Shown in pieces: positions 1 to 8,566 of a stretch of 64,000 nucleotides of DNA. A program made the translations under genes and the position numbers. Positions within the stretch are counted from its first letter, which is position 1. Each line of letters begins with the position of its first letter. Origin of the DNA: Rhizobium redzepovicii (GTDB lineage Bacteria; Pseudomonadota; Alphaproteobacteria; Rhizobiales; Rhizobiaceae); assembly GCF_019793435.1 (NCBI RefSeq), contig NZ_JAILYH010000003.1, positions 310,001-374,000 of the forward strand, in the 5' to 3' direction. The notes under the pieces are model-generated. The model ran no database searches. It had not been told where the DNA came from and saw only the letters and a list, made by a program, of their open reading frames with translations.

Positions 1-24
1 CCGGACGTGTGCAGCGATTTCCCA

Positions 25-48
25 GGCAAAGCGCGAAGCGCTTTTGCC
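25..48. repeat. Short rhizobial intergenic palindrome
   Basis: An imperfect hairpin: GGCAAAGCGC, a short loop, then GCGCTTTTGCC, with one unpaired T. It lies just past the 3' end of the leftward TSUP gene. A related palindrome is found near 39.98 kb. It has no clean T-tract, so I do not call it a terminator, though it could protect the 3' end of the mRNA. Confidence 0.4.
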
Positions 49-76
49 GCAACGGCATGCATCAAAACAAAGAGCT

Positions 77-808
77 TTAGAGGAGCCGTATTGCCGATGT
101 CACGATGATGACCATCGAGACAGCCACCATCAGCGCCCGCACCGGCAGGCGCTTGACGAGGATCGCGCCGAAAGGGGCGGCGATAACGCCGCCGATGATC
201 AGGCCGATCGCCGAATTGAGTTCCGACCAGCCGAGCGTGAGGATGAAAGTCAGCGAAATCGTCAGTGTCACCGCAAATTCGGTGAAATTGGTGGAGCCGA
301 TCACCCGCTTCAGGTCGTGGCCGCGGCCGACCAGCGTGCTGGTGACGACCGGCCCCCATCCGCCGCCGCCGATCGCATCGAGAACGCCGCCGCAAAAGCC
401 GACGGGCGGCACCGCCCAGTCGCGAACCTCGCGCTTGGCCGGCGGCCGAAAGGCTTTGTAGAAAATCAACAGGCCGATCGCGATCAGATAGGCCGACACG
501 AAGGGCGCGATCACCTTGCCGTCGATATTGGCCAGCAGATAGGCGCCGATCGCGCCGCCGATCATGCCGGCCGGTGCCAGCCGCGCCACCAGACGCCAGT
601 CGACATTGCGGTGATAGGCATGCGAAATGCCGGACGCTGCCGTGGTGAACATCTCAGCCACATGCGTCATGGCGCTGGCATTGGCCGCCGGCACCCCGAA
701 GGCCAGAAGGCTCGTCGTCGACAGCACGCCGAAGGCCATGCCGAGTGCGCCATCGACAATCTGCGCACAGAAGCCCACCACGATGAAGAAGAAGATATCC
801 GATGTCAT
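77..808 (-). CDS. TauE/SafE (TSUP) family membrane permease
   Basis: A 243-residue, very hydrophobic protein with about seven to eight membrane segments. Two glycine-rich half-repeats are visible: QIVDGALGMAFG near residue 18 and GGVLDAIGGGGWGP near residue 140, the usual pseudo-symmetric signature of the 4-TMS sulfite exporter TauE/SafE family. Members export or import sulfur-containing or organic anions, and the substrate cannot be read from the sequence. It follows the PmtA-like methyltransferase gene on the same strand by 57 bp, so the two may share a transcript without an obvious functional link. Length is normal for the family. Confidence 0.88.
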   Translation of the reverse strand: MTSDIFFFIVVGFCAQIVDGALGMAFGVLSTTSLLAFGVPAANASAMTHVAEMFTTAASGISHAYHRNVDWRLVARLAPAGMIGGAIGAYLLANIDGKVIAPFVSAYLIAIGLLIFYKAFRPPAKREVRDWAVPPVGFCGGVLDAIGGGGWGPVVTSTLVGRGHDLKRVIGSTNFTEFAVTLTISLTFILTLGWSELNSAIGLIIGGVIAAPFGAILVKRLPVRALMVAVSMVIIVTSAIRLL

Positions 809-865
809 GCGGTCCCCTCAGACGAACGGTAGCATCAGAATCCGCGATGCGGGAAAATTTTTAAT

Positions 866-1519
866 TCAGGCGGAAAGTCCGCGCTGTTTCAGCCGGACGA
901 TCTTGAAGAAGCCGTTCGGAAAGACCGGCAGAATCTCGGCAGCGGAAAAATCGCCGCGCCGCTCGGCCCAGGCGAGGATGCGGTGGATGCGGAAAGCGGA
1001 GGACCAGCCGATGTGACGCACCAGCGGCGCCACCGCCGCCTCGATCGCGCCCTGCAGGCCGGCGCCGTCGCCGAGCTTGCTGGCCAGGATGATCTCGCCG
1101 CCCGGCCGCAGCACCCGGGCACATTCGTCGAGAGCCCGCTCGGGCTCGGGGATCAGCGTGATGACGAAGGGCAGGCAAACCGCATCGAAAGACCGGTCGG
1201 CAAAGGCGAGCGCATGCGCATCCATCACCTCGAGCGCGCTGATATGCTGCAGCTTCTCGCGACGCACCTTTTCGCGCGCCCGAGCGATCATGTGTTCGGA
1301 AATGTCGATGCCGGTCACCCGGCAGCGGCTGGGATAGTGTCTGAGGGTCAGGCCGGTGCCGACGCCGACTTCCAGAATATCGGTGCCGGCCGCGGCTGCA
1401 AGCGCCGCCAGTTTGCGGTGGCCGTCGGCAAGGAGGCCGCGATAGACACGGTCATAAACCGGCGCCCAGCGCTGATAGATTTTCTGCTGATCTTCCGGCC
1501 TGCTGCGAAGCTCCGACAT
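866..1519 (-). CDS. Class I SAM methyltransferase, Rhodobacter-type PmtA-like
   Basis: A 217-residue cytosolic methyltransferase. The N-terminal RWAPVYDRVY segment, the SAM-binding motif I DILEVGVGTGLTL and the post-I acid in TGIDISEHM are all present. A further LRPGGEIILASK strand follows. This arrangement resembles the Rhodobacter-type phosphatidylethanolamine N-methyltransferase, which makes phosphatidylcholine in rhizobia, but other small-molecule methyltransferases share the fold. The open frame extends upstream to 1726. I chose the ATG at 1519 because GGAGGTG sits just upstream and the family begins a few residues before the RWAPVYD motif. The specific PE substrate is inference. Confidence 0.75.
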   Translation of the reverse strand: MSELRSRPEDQQKIYQRWAPVYDRVYRGLLADGHRKLAALAAAAGTDILEVGVGTGLTLRHYPSRCRVTGIDISEHMIARAREKVRREKLQHISALEVMDAHALAFADRSFDAVCLPFVITLIPEPERALDECARVLRPGGEIILASKLGDGAGLQGAIEAAVAPLVRHIGWSSAFRIHRILAWAERRGDFSAAEILPVFPNGFFKIVRLKQRGLSA

Positions 1520-1628
1520 ACCGCACCTCCCTGACGCCCAGACTTCAACTCCTAAGGGTAGCGTCCGGTTCCCCACGAAATGTGACCGAAGGCACAGATT
1601 CGCGGAGACAGCGCGGTGCCGACGCAGC

Positions 1629-1955
1629 CTATTTTGGCGGCGTGAGGCCAAGCTGTTTGGCGTCCAGTTCGCTACCGATCTCCACGGTTTTCTTCTGCTT
1701 GTCGTAGACGCAGATCTGGGCAACAAGCCCCTTGGCGCCTTTCGGCTTGCCCGTCACCAAAGCCAGCCCGTAGCGGCTGGTGCCGAAGGGATCGACGCTG
1801 GCGGCAGGTCTTTCGAGCGTGACCGCCGCTTCCTTGCACTTGACCTCGACATCGGCTGCCAGCTGTTTCCAGGCATCGTCCGAAGAGGCATGCACCGTAC
1901 CGGAAAGCAGCGGAAGTGCTGCCATGGCCAGAAGCGGGATTATATTCCTGTTCAT
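1629..1955 (-). CDS. Small secreted protein of unknown function
   Basis: A 108-residue protein with a classical signal peptide (MNRN, hydrophobic core, cleavage near VHA-SS at about residue 23). The rest is a single small soluble domain with two cysteines, at about residues 40 and 82, that could form a disulfide in the periplasm. The frame is open much further upstream, but that part is antisense to sodB. The ATG at 1955 gives the signal peptide. I do not recognise the family. It is divergent from sodB and shares a roughly 210 bp promoter region with it. Confidence 0.65.
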   Translation of the reverse strand: MNRNIIPLLAMAALPLLSGTVHASSDDAWKQLAADVEVKCKEAAVTLERPAASVDPFGTSRYGLALVTGKPKGAKGLVAQICVYDKQKKTVEIGSELDAKQLGLTPPK

Positions 1956-2168
1956 ATCGGGTCTCCGTTGCAGTGAATCGCCGGGGAAACGGTTTTCGAG
2001 GCGGGCATCCCAGGCGATTTGCACGACTGATTCCAACTCTGCAACTGAGGCAAATTTTCCTTCGACGGATCGTTTTTTGACATTTCGCTGGTTGCCTCTC
2101 CCCCGTTCCCCTCCTATGTTCCGCCACACCTGCCGATGACGCAATCTATCGCCAAGAGGAGATCTGAC

Positions 2169-2771
2169 ATGGCTTTCGAATTGCCTGAACTTCCCTATGA
2201 TTACGAAGCGCTTGCTCCCTTCATGTCGAAGGAAACGCTGGAGTTTCACCACGACAAGCACCATAAGGCCTATGTCGACAACGGCAACAAGCTCGCCGCC
2301 GAAGCCGGTCTTTCGGATCTGTCGCTCGAAGACGTCGTGAAGAAGTCCTTCGGCACCAATGCCGGCCTCTTCAACAACGCTGCCCAGCACTACAACCACA
2401 TCCATTTCTGGAAGTGGATGAAGAAGGGCGGCGGCGGCAACAAGCTGCCCGGCAAGCTCGAAGCGGCTTTCGCCTCCGATCTCGGCGGCTACGACAAGTT
2501 CAAGGCCGATTTCGCCAACGCCGGCGCCACCCAGTTCGGCTCCGGCTGGGCCTGGGTTTCCGTTAAGAACGGCAAGCTCGAAATCTCCAAGACCCCGAAC
2601 GGCGAAAACCCGCTCGTCCACGGCGCCACCCCGATCCTTGGCGTCGACGTCTGGGAACACTCGTATTACATCGACTATCGCAACGCCCGCCCAAAATACC
2701 TCGAGGCCTTCGTCGATAGCCTGATCAACTGGGATTACGTCCTGGAGCGCTACGAAGAAGCCACGAAGTAA
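2169..2771 (+). CDS. sodB: Superoxide dismutase, Fe/Mn family
   Basis: A 200-residue Fe/Mn superoxide dismutase converting superoxide to oxygen and hydrogen peroxide. The N-terminal LPYDYEALAPFMS is typical. The metal ligands are visible as His in LEFHHDKHHKAY, His in AAQHYNHIHFW, and Asp and His in the DVWEHSYYIDY motif. Length is standard and no signal peptide is present, so it is cytosolic. The start at 2169 has AGGAG upstream; the in-frame ATG at 2136 is not needed. A strong intrinsic terminator follows, so it is probably monocistronic. Whether iron or manganese is used cannot be settled by eye. Confidence 0.95.
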   Translation: MAFELPELPYDYEALAPFMSKETLEFHHDKHHKAYVDNGNKLAAEAGLSDLSLEDVVKKSFGTNAGLFNNAAQHYNHIHFWKWMKKGGGGNKLPGKLEAAFASDLGGYDKFKADFANAGATQFGSGWAWVSVKNGKLEISKTPNGENPLVHGATPILGVDVWEHSYYIDYRNARPKYLEAFVDSLINWDYVLERYEEATK

Positions 2772-2823
2772 GCGGCACCAGACCCGCCGCGATGGGCGGC
2801 AATGTCTCTGCTTTCTAATTCAG

Positions 2824-2857
2824 CACCCGGCGCCACAAACGTCGGGTGTTTTGTTTT
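2824..2857 (+). terminator. Rho-independent terminator of sodB
   Basis: CACCCG (2824-2829) pairs with CGGGTG (2843-2848) around a 13-nt loop and is followed at once by TTTTGTTTT (2849-2857). It lies 53 bp after the sodB stop. Confidence 0.85.
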
Positions 2858-2902
2858 ATGCGCCCGTCGCGAAACCTTGAAGTTTTGAGCGCCTAGAGAT
2901 CG

Positions 2903-3598
2903 ATGATGAAGCAGCTTCCCTTCAAGCCCGAAGCCGTCCTGTTCGACATGGACGGCCTAATTTTCGATACCGAGGCTTTGTATCGGGACGCCGTTATCAA
3001 GGCCGCTGAGGAAAACGGGTTTAATATCCCGGTCTCCGTCTATCTGGAAACGGTTGGATTACCCAGCATGTCGGCCAGAGCGCTTCTGGGGATGCATCTT
3101 GGCAGCGAATTTCCGATCGAGGACTTGTGGAAACAAGCCTCGGACCGGTTCCAGACGATGGTTGCAACAGCGCTGCGCCTCAAACCGGGGGTCATTGAAA
3201 TACTGGACTGGCTGGAGGAAATCCAACTTCCGTGGGCCATCGTCACCTCCTCGGACCACGCCACAGTGCTTAGCCATCTGATCGCGGCGAATCTGAAGGA
3301 TCGCTTTGCGCACATCATTGCCCGTGAAGATTATGCCGCGGCGAAACCTCATCCAGAGCCGTATCTGAAAGCCACAAGCCGGTTAGGGGTGAACCCGAGC
3401 CGTTGTGTTGCACTCGAGGATTCTCACAATGGTGTGCTTTCGGCATCTCGTGCCGGTCTGATGACCATAATGGTGCCTGACCTCGTGCAGCCAACGCCGG
3501 ATACTCAAAATCTATGTGCCTATATCGCACCAGATCTACACGACGTTCTTGCTGTTTTGATCCATAGGCTCCGCACACTCGGAGATTTCGACAGTTGA
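2903..3598 (+). CDS. HAD superfamily hydrolase, beta-phosphoglucomutase-like
   Basis: A 231-residue HAD-IA phosphatase or phosphomutase. Motif I is VLFDMDGLIFDTE (residues 12-24, nucleophile Asp and acid/base Asp). Motif II is the Ser of IVTSSDH. Motif III is the Lys in AAKPHPEPY, and motif IV is ALEDSHNGVLSA. The helical cap after motif I fits the pseudo-hydrolase/beta-PGM group acting on small sugar phosphates. The exact substrate is unknown. It follows the sodB terminator and appears to be its own unit. The 5' part is slightly lower in GC than its neighbours. Confidence 0.85.
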   Translation: MMKQLPFKPEAVLFDMDGLIFDTEALYRDAVIKAAEENGFNIPVSVYLETVGLPSMSARALLGMHLGSEFPIEDLWKQASDRFQTMVATALRLKPGVIEILDWLEEIQLPWAIVTSSDHATVLSHLIAANLKDRFAHIIAREDYAAAKPHPEPYLKATSRLGVNPSRCVALEDSHNGVLSASRAGLMTIMVPDLVQPTPDTQNLCAYIAPDLHDVLAVLIHRLRTLGDFDS

Positions 3599-3663
3599 CG
3601 CAGTTCGATCATGGTTTAGGACATCGTCACATCCCTGTCACCCGCCGCTCCTAATCACGTTCC

Positions 3664-4509
3664 ATGTCTTCCTCCGCTCTTCCCCTGTTCCGCTTCGGCA
3701 TCATCGCCGACCCGCAATATGCGGCAATCCCGCCGCATGCGGCCATGGACCGCTATTGCGCCAACAGCCTCGCCAAACTCGCCGAGGCGATCGAGCTCTT
3801 CAACGGCGAGGAATTGAGCTTCGTCATGACACTCGGCGATGTCATCGACCGCAGCTTCAAAAGCTTCGACGACATCCTGCCGGTCTATGAGAAACTGAGG
3901 CACGAAGCGCTCTTCCTGCTCGGCAATCACGACTTCTCGGTCTCCTCGGGCCATCTCTCCGAAATCCCCGCACGCCTCGGCATGCCGTCGCCCTATTACA
4001 GCTTCCGCCGCCACGGCTGGCGCTTCGTCGTGCTTGACGGCAACGAGATCAGCACCTTCGCGCCGCCCGAAGGCCATCCGCATCGGGCTTTGGCGACAAA
4101 GATGCTGGCGGACCTGCAGGCGAGGGGCGAAAGAAACGCCCATCCGTGGAACGGCGCGCTGAGCGACGAGCAGTTCGCCTGGCTCGGCGATGAGATCGCA
4201 AGCGCTGCCGCGGCCGGCGAGAAGGTGATCGTCATGAACCACTATCCGGTCTATCCCGCCGGCGAGCACGACATGTGGGACTGCGACCACATTGTCGCGT
4301 TGCTCGCCGCGCACGACAATGTCATCGCCTATTTGAACGGCCATAACCATGCCGGCAGTTACGGCAAGGCCGGCGCCTGCCACTTCGTCAATTTCAAGGG
4401 CGTGGTCGATACCGAGAGCGAAAATGCCTTCGCCATTGTCGAACTCCACCCCGACCGCATCGAAATCCGCGGTTTCGGCCGCGAGGAGAGCCGGACGCTG
4501 GTTTATTAG
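3664..4509 (+). CDS. Calcineurin-like metallophosphoesterase
   Basis: A 281-residue cytosolic phosphoesterase with the two-metal signature in order: GIIADPQY (D-x-Q instead of D-x-H), TLGDVIDR, LLGNHDF, then VMNHYPVYP and NGHNHAGSYG. The ADPQYA start and overall length match the Mn-dependent ADP-ribose/CDP-alcohol diphosphatase group. That suggests cleavage of a nucleotide diphosphate, but this is family-level inference. It stands alone, followed by a palindromic repeat element. Confidence 0.82.
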   Translation: MSSSALPLFRFGIIADPQYAAIPPHAAMDRYCANSLAKLAEAIELFNGEELSFVMTLGDVIDRSFKSFDDILPVYEKLRHEALFLLGNHDFSVSSGHLSEIPARLGMPSPYYSFRRHGWRFVVLDGNEISTFAPPEGHPHRALATKMLADLQARGERNAHPWNGALSDEQFAWLGDEIASAAAAGEKVIVMNHYPVYPAGEHDMWDCDHIVALLAAHDNVIAYLNGHNHAGSYGKAGACHFVNFKGVVDTESENAFAIVELHPDRIEIRGFGREESRTLVY

Positions 4510-4540
4510 GCTGCAAGGGACTTCTTGCAAATCCAAGACC

Positions 4541-4680
4541 ACTCCCCAACCCCTCCCCACAAGGGGAGGGACTAATCTGCGCCACGCTCCCGCCACCAAA
4601 ACGCGATGCCACATGCGGTATCGTCAGAATTGAAGCGTGACGGGCGCGGCACGGTAGTCCCTCCCCCTTGGGGAGGGGAA
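4541..4680. repeat. Paired CCCTCCCC/GGGGAGGG palindromic element
   Basis: Two near-identical hairpins, CCCTCCCC-ACAA-GGGGAGGG (4551-4570) and CCCTCCCC-CTT-GGGGAGGG (4659-4677), lie in opposite orientation at the ends of about 140 bp. The flanking sequence just inside, actaatc and ggtagtcc, is also loosely inverted. The same element occurs at 10950-11099. It fills the gap between convergent genes and resembles a RIME/MITE-like rhizobial intergenic repeat. Confidence 0.7.
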
Positions 4681-4705
4681 AGCAGCAATCTCAAGTCTCA
4701 CATTT

Positions 4706-5398
4706 TCACACCGGCCTAGCCTTCTCCGTCCACCCGCTCGTCCACAATTCCCGCAGCCTGTCGCCGTCGCCTTTGAAGAAATCGTTGCTTGCCGCACAGC
4801 GCTCCACCCGGTCGCTGCGGAAATTGCGGATGGCCTGGCGCAGTTCGCACCAGGCGACGATATTGGCGGTCTGCGAATAATAGATCAGCGCGATCGGTTG
4901 GATCGTCCGCTCGGTGGCGCGGCCAAGTTCGTCGCGGTAGCCGAGCATGAGCTTGCATTCGTCGCGGATCGCCCGGCGCACGATCGCGAGATCGAAGCCT
5001 GCCGGCTGCGCGGTCGAGCCCCAGGCGTAAAGCGCCTTCGTGTCCATCGCCTGGCGGAGCGGCGCCGGCACGGCGCCTGATATCTTCCGGTTGACCCGGC
5101 GCGCCGCCTGCTTCAGCTCCTCATCGGCGGTGCGTTCGAGCAGCGCCAGCGACAGCACGATCGCCTCCATCTCCTCGATCGAGAACATCAGCGGCGGCAG
5201 GTCGAAGCCCGGCCGCATGATGTAGCCGATGCCGCGCCCGCCCTCGATCGGCACCCGCATCGCCTGAAGGGCGGCGATATCGCGATAGATCGAGCGCACC
5301 GTCACCTCGAGCGTCTCGGCCATGACAGCCGCCGTCATCGGCTTTCTGGCGAGCCTCAGGATCTGAATGATCTCGAAAAGCCGCGAGGCCTTGCGCAT
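4706..5398 (-). CDS. YafY-type HTH/WYL transcriptional regulator
   Basis: A 230-residue regulator. It has an N-terminal DeoR-like winged helix (MRKASRLFEIIQILR through TVRSIYRDIAALQ, residues 1-45), an IEGGRGIGY wing, and a C-terminal WYL-type ligand-sensing domain including PIALIYYSQTANIVAWCELR. It is transcribed away from the LysE-type exporter gene and shares a 130 bp intergenic region that carries a perfect inverted repeat. It therefore probably controls the exporter and itself. The ligand is unknown. Confidence 0.88.
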   Translation of the reverse strand: MRKASRLFEIIQILRLARKPMTAAVMAETLEVTVRSIYRDIAALQAMRVPIEGGRGIGYIMRPGFDLPPLMFSIEEMEAIVLSLALLERTADEELKQAARRVNRKISGAVPAPLRQAMDTKALYAWGSTAQPAGFDLAIVRRAIRDECKLMLGYRDELGRATERTIQPIALIYYSQTANIVAWCELRQAIRNFRSDRVERCAASNDFFKGDGDRLRELWTSGWTEKARPV

Positions 5399-5423
5399 TT
5401 TGCCTCTCCCATCCCTTAGGCTC

Positions 5424-5441
5424 CTGACAATACACTGTCAG
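5424..5441. promoter_or_regulatory. Likely operator of the YafY-type regulator
   Basis: CTGACA (5424-5429), a 6-nt spacer, then TGTCAG (5436-5441): a perfect inverted repeat 26 bp upstream of the regulator start, between two divergent genes. Its size and place suit a dimeric regulator. Assignment to this protein is inference. Confidence 0.55.
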
Positions 5442-5528
5442 TTGGGTTTGCGTATAGAGCCGCCTATCAGATTGAAATCAATCATGGTCTTTCAAAACGG
5501 CCCATGCACAGACAAGGCGGTAACTGAC

Positions 5529-6164
5529 ATGAACTACCACGAAAACCTCTGGCTCTTCTTCACCCTTCTCTTCGGCATCATCATCGTGCCGGGCATGGAC
5601 ATGCTCTTCGTGCTCGCCAATTCGCTGACCGGCGGCGTCAGGCGAGGGCTCGCGGCGACAGGCGGCATCATGGCCGGCGGCGCCGTACATTCGGCCTATG
5701 GCGCGGCCGGCGTCGGTCTGCTCGTCACCATGCTGCCGCAGCTTTTCAACGTTCTGCTCTTTGCCGGCGTCGCCTACATGGTCTGGATCGGCATTTCGCT
5801 GATCCGCAGTTCGATCACCGTCGAGGCGGTCGGGCCGGGAACGGCGCGCTCCGGCTGGCGCGCCTTCCGCCAGGGCGCCGTCACCTGTCTCGTCAATCCG
5901 AAGGCCTATATATTCATGTTCGCCGTCTATCCGCAGTTCCTCAAGCCGGAATACGGCCCGGTCTGGATGCAGGGCCTGATCATGGGCGCCATGACGGTAG
6001 TCACCCAGTTCGCCATCTACGGTACGCTGGCGATGACGGCCGGCCGCAGCCGCGATCTGCTCGTCGCCAATCCTGACGTCACGGCATTCGTCGGCCGTTT
6101 CGCCGGGCTGCTCCTGGTTGCGGTCTCCGCTTTCAGCCTCTGGCAGGGTTGGAAAAGCGCCTGA
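5529..6164 (+). CDS. LysE/RhtB family amino acid exporter
   Basis: A 211-residue inner-membrane protein with about six membrane segments. The signature after the first helix, VPGMDMLFVLANSLTGG, and GLAATGGIMAGG match the LysE/RhtB translocator family, which exports amino acids or small metabolites with the proton gradient. The ATG at 5529 gives the family N-terminus; an upstream in-frame ATG at 5484 would add 15 non-hydrophobic residues. It is divergent from a YafY-type regulator that probably controls it. Substrate not determinable. Confidence 0.85.
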   Translation: MNYHENLWLFFTLLFGIIIVPGMDMLFVLANSLTGGVRRGLAATGGIMAGGAVHSAYGAAGVGLLVTMLPQLFNVLLFAGVAYMVWIGISLIRSSITVEAVGPGTARSGWRAFRQGAVTCLVNPKAYIFMFAVYPQFLKPEYGPVWMQGLIMGAMTVVTQFAIYGTLAMTAGRSRDLLVANPDVTAFVGRFAGLLLVAVSAFSLWQGWKSA

Positions 6165-6308
6165 ATTGCGAAGGCTTATCACATTGTTTTTATGATGATC
6201 CGGCAAAACGTGACTGCCCGGCAGGCATGGATTTTGTCATGCTCCCGGTGCAGATTGGCCATCGGCCGCCTTGGCTCGGGAAAATGCAGAAAAGAAATGG
6301 AGAGGAAT

Positions 6309-6749
6309 ATGAATTGGAAAGCAGTAGCTGCCGCCGCAGCGATGGCAGGAATAGCCTTCGGTTCGGTGACCGCCGCCGACGGCACGCATGATTCGCGCAT
6401 TGCCCTGATGAAGCAGATCGGCGGTGCGGCCGGCGCCTTGGGAGCCATCGCCAAGGGCACCAAGCCCTATGATGCCGAAGCGGTAAAAACGGCGCTGACG
6501 ACGATCGCCGCAACGGCCAAGGTGTTCCCCGATCAGTTCAAGCCGGGCACGGAAACGGGCGACCAAGAAGCGAGCCCGAAAATCTGGGAAAACATGGACG
6601 ACTTCAAGGCGCGCGCCGCGAAGCTCTCCGCCGATGCCGAAACCGCGCTTGCCCAGCTTCCGGCCGATGCCGCGGCTGTCGGCGCCACGGTCAACACGCT
6701 CGGCGCCAGCTGCGGCGGCTGTCATAAGGCCTATCGCATCAAGGAGTGA
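6309..6749 (+). CDS. Cytochrome c' (c-556 family)
   Basis: A 146-residue secreted monoheme cytochrome. It has a signal peptide (MNWKAVAAAAAMAG, cleavage near VTA-AD at about residue 22), then a four-helix-bundle type sequence and the heme site CGGCHKAYR at the extreme C-terminus, as is characteristic of cytochromes c'. Such proteins bind or buffer NO, or act as periplasmic electron carriers. The SD GGAGAGG precedes the chosen ATG. A two-heme cytochrome gene starts 135 bp downstream on the same strand, suggesting a small electron-transfer operon. Confidence 0.9.
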   Translation: MNWKAVAAAAAMAGIAFGSVTAADGTHDSRIALMKQIGGAAGALGAIAKGTKPYDAEAVKTALTTIAATAKVFPDQFKPGTETGDQEASPKIWENMDDFKARAAKLSADAETALAQLPADAAAVGATVNTLGASCGGCHKAYRIKE

Positions 6750-6884
6750 GCGATAGGCCATTCCCATCCGACACCGATCTGCGCCGCCTTGCCGCCGGCG
6801 CGGATCGCCTTATTCTCCGCCCGTGCGGGGCTAGTCGCAGAATCGGTCCCTATAGGAAAATCTCGGAAAAAGGGGAGGCGGGGC

Positions 6885-7799
6885 ATGATCCGCAGGTTCA
6901 TCCGGTTACTGCTCTGTCTGATCGGCGTCGCCGTGCTGGGCGGAGGCGCCTTCTATCTCGTTACCGCGCCCGATCCGCTGCCGGAAAGCCATTGGGCCGG
7001 TCTCGGCGCGCCGGATCCGGCAAACGGCCAGATGGTGTTCTGGGCGGGCGGCTGTGTCAGCTGTCATTCCGCCCCCGGTTCCGAAGGCGATGCCAAGCTG
7101 ACGCTATCAGGCGGCCTGGCGCTGAAGAGCCCTTTCGGCACCTTCCACGTGCCGAACATTTCGCCCGATGAAAAGGCCGGTATCGGCGGCTGGTCGCTGG
7201 CGGAGTTCGGCAATGCGATGAAGCGCGGCGTCGGTCCAGGCGGCGAGCACCTCTACCCATCCTTTCCCTATGCTTCCTATTCCCGCATGAGCGACAAGGA
7301 CGTCAACGATCTCTTCGCTTTCCTGAAGACGCTGCCGAAGAGCGCAAATGTCGCGCCCCCGCACGAGCTGCCGTTCCCTTACAATATCCGGCTGGCGCTC
7401 GGCGGCTGGAAATTTCTCTATTTCAACGATCAGCCGCGTGTTGCGCTCGCCAAGAGCGATGACAAGATCAAGCGCGGCCAATATCTGGTCGAAGGCCCCG
7501 GCCATTGCGGCGAATGCCACACACCGAGGGACGCGCTCGGCGGCTTCCAGGCAGGCCAGTGGCTCGCCGGCGCCCCCAATCCGGAAGGCAAGGGCCGCAT
7601 ACCCGATATCACGCCGGCCTCCAAAAGCATCGGCGGCTGGAGCGAGGCCGATATCGCCAGCTATCTCGAAACCGGCTTCACGCCTGATTTCGATAGCGTC
7701 GGCGGCTCGATGGTCGATGTGCAGCAGAACATCGCTCATCTTCCGGCCGCCGACCGCGAAGCGATCGCCGGCTATCTGAAGGCGGTGCCGGGACGGTAG
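6885..7799 (+). CDS. Membrane-anchored diheme cytochrome c
   Basis: A 304-residue protein. The N-terminal helix (residues 4-26, IRRFIRLLLCLIGV) serves as anchor or signal. It is followed by two class I cytochrome c domains with heme sites GGCVSCHSAP (about residue 50) and GHCGECHTP (about residue 207). The layout resembles the cytochrome subunits of membrane alcohol, aldehyde or gluconate dehydrogenases, which pass electrons to the quinone pool or oxidase. No dehydrogenase subunit lies beside it, so the partner is unknown. The start has AGGGGAGG upstream. It probably belongs with the preceding cytochrome c' gene. Confidence 0.88.
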   Translation: MIRRFIRLLLCLIGVAVLGGGAFYLVTAPDPLPESHWAGLGAPDPANGQMVFWAGGCVSCHSAPGSEGDAKLTLSGGLALKSPFGTFHVPNISPDEKAGIGGWSLAEFGNAMKRGVGPGGEHLYPSFPYASYSRMSDKDVNDLFAFLKTLPKSANVAPPHELPFPYNIRLALGGWKFLYFNDQPRVALAKSDDKIKRGQYLVEGPGHCGECHTPRDALGGFQAGQWLAGAPNPEGKGRIPDITPASKSIGGWSEADIASYLETGFTPDFDSVGGSMVDVQQNIAHLPAADREAIAGYLKAVPGR

Positions 7800-7811
7800 G
7801 ACAGACCTGCC

Positions 7812-8306
7812 TCAAGCGATCGACTGCATGTAGCGCATGCCGGTGACCGGCCGCGGGGTGAAATCCAGCTGTTCGTAGAAGCGGTGCGCCAGCACGTTTC
7901 CGGTGGCGGCGCTGACGGAAAGGTAGCCGCAGCCGGCCTTGCGCGCGGTCTCACGGGCTCGGTCGACGAGCAACTGGCCGGTGCCGTGGCCGCGATGGCC
8001 GTCGCGCACGAAGAGATGGTGCAGGTCCATGCCGCGTTTTCCCTCTTGCGCCCTGTAGAGCGGCACGAGAATGGCGTAGCCGATCAGCCCGTCGCCGGTT
8101 TCGGCGACCAGTGCATGGATCCACGGCAGTGGGCCGAAGAGGTCGCGCTCCAACTGCTCCGGCGTCGTTGCCGCGGCATCGCCGTGATGGGCTGCCAAGA
8201 GGGCGATCATCGAATTGAGTTCGGGCAGGTCGCGGGGCTTGGCGGCGCGGATCGTCACCACAGACGGGCGCATCAGTGAAATTTCGCTGTCTTCGATTTC
8301 GGTCAT
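7812..8306 (-). CDS. GNAT family N-acetyltransferase
   Basis: A 164-residue acetyltransferase. The acetyl-CoA loop is visible as LFVRDGHRGHGTGQLLVDRA, with the R/Q-x-x-G-x-G/A signature, and the C-terminal strand ends in NVLAHRFYEQLDF. The start at 8306 has AAAGGAC upstream; the longer frame to 8384 lacks support. Its stop lies 12 bp from the convergent cytochrome gene. Substrate unknown. Confidence 0.82.
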   Translation of the reverse strand: MTEIEDSEISLMRPSVVTIRAAKPRDLPELNSMIALLAAHHGDAAATTPEQLERDLFGPLPWIHALVAETGDGLIGYAILVPLYRAQEGKRGMDLHHLFVRDGHRGHGTGQLLVDRARETARKAGCGYLSVSAATGNVLAHRFYEQLDFTPRPVTGMRYMQSIA

Positions 8307-8531
8307 GGTCTTCGCGTCCTTTGATAGTCTGCCGTCAGGACGCTGCCGATACAACAAAGCCGCCTGACGGCGGCTTGTTGACAATATGATCTGTCCAGCC
8401 GCCCTTTACAGGTACAGCCAAAAATACGAGCGGCTCTGGTGCGAGTTTTTGATCATGGCGCATCAATCGTCGGAAATGCCGTGTTTGTCAAGGCCGATCG
8501 CCACGCGTCGGCAATGATCCCGTTTTTGTCT

Positions 8532-8558
8532 TTGATAGTATACCCCCCTATGCTATAT
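8532..8558 (+). promoter_or_regulatory. dmeRF promoter with embedded RcnR/CsoR-type operator
   Basis: ATA-CCCCCC-TAT (8540-8551) is a short palindrome with a C6 core, the form of operator recognised by RcnR/FrmR-like metal sensors. It sits between a -35-like TTTGAT (8531-8536) and a -10-like CTATAT (8553-8558), so bound repressor would block RNA polymerase. The -10 ends only 8 bp before the dmeR start codon, leaving almost no leader. Confidence 0.65.
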
Positions 8559-8566
8559 AGGCGCCC

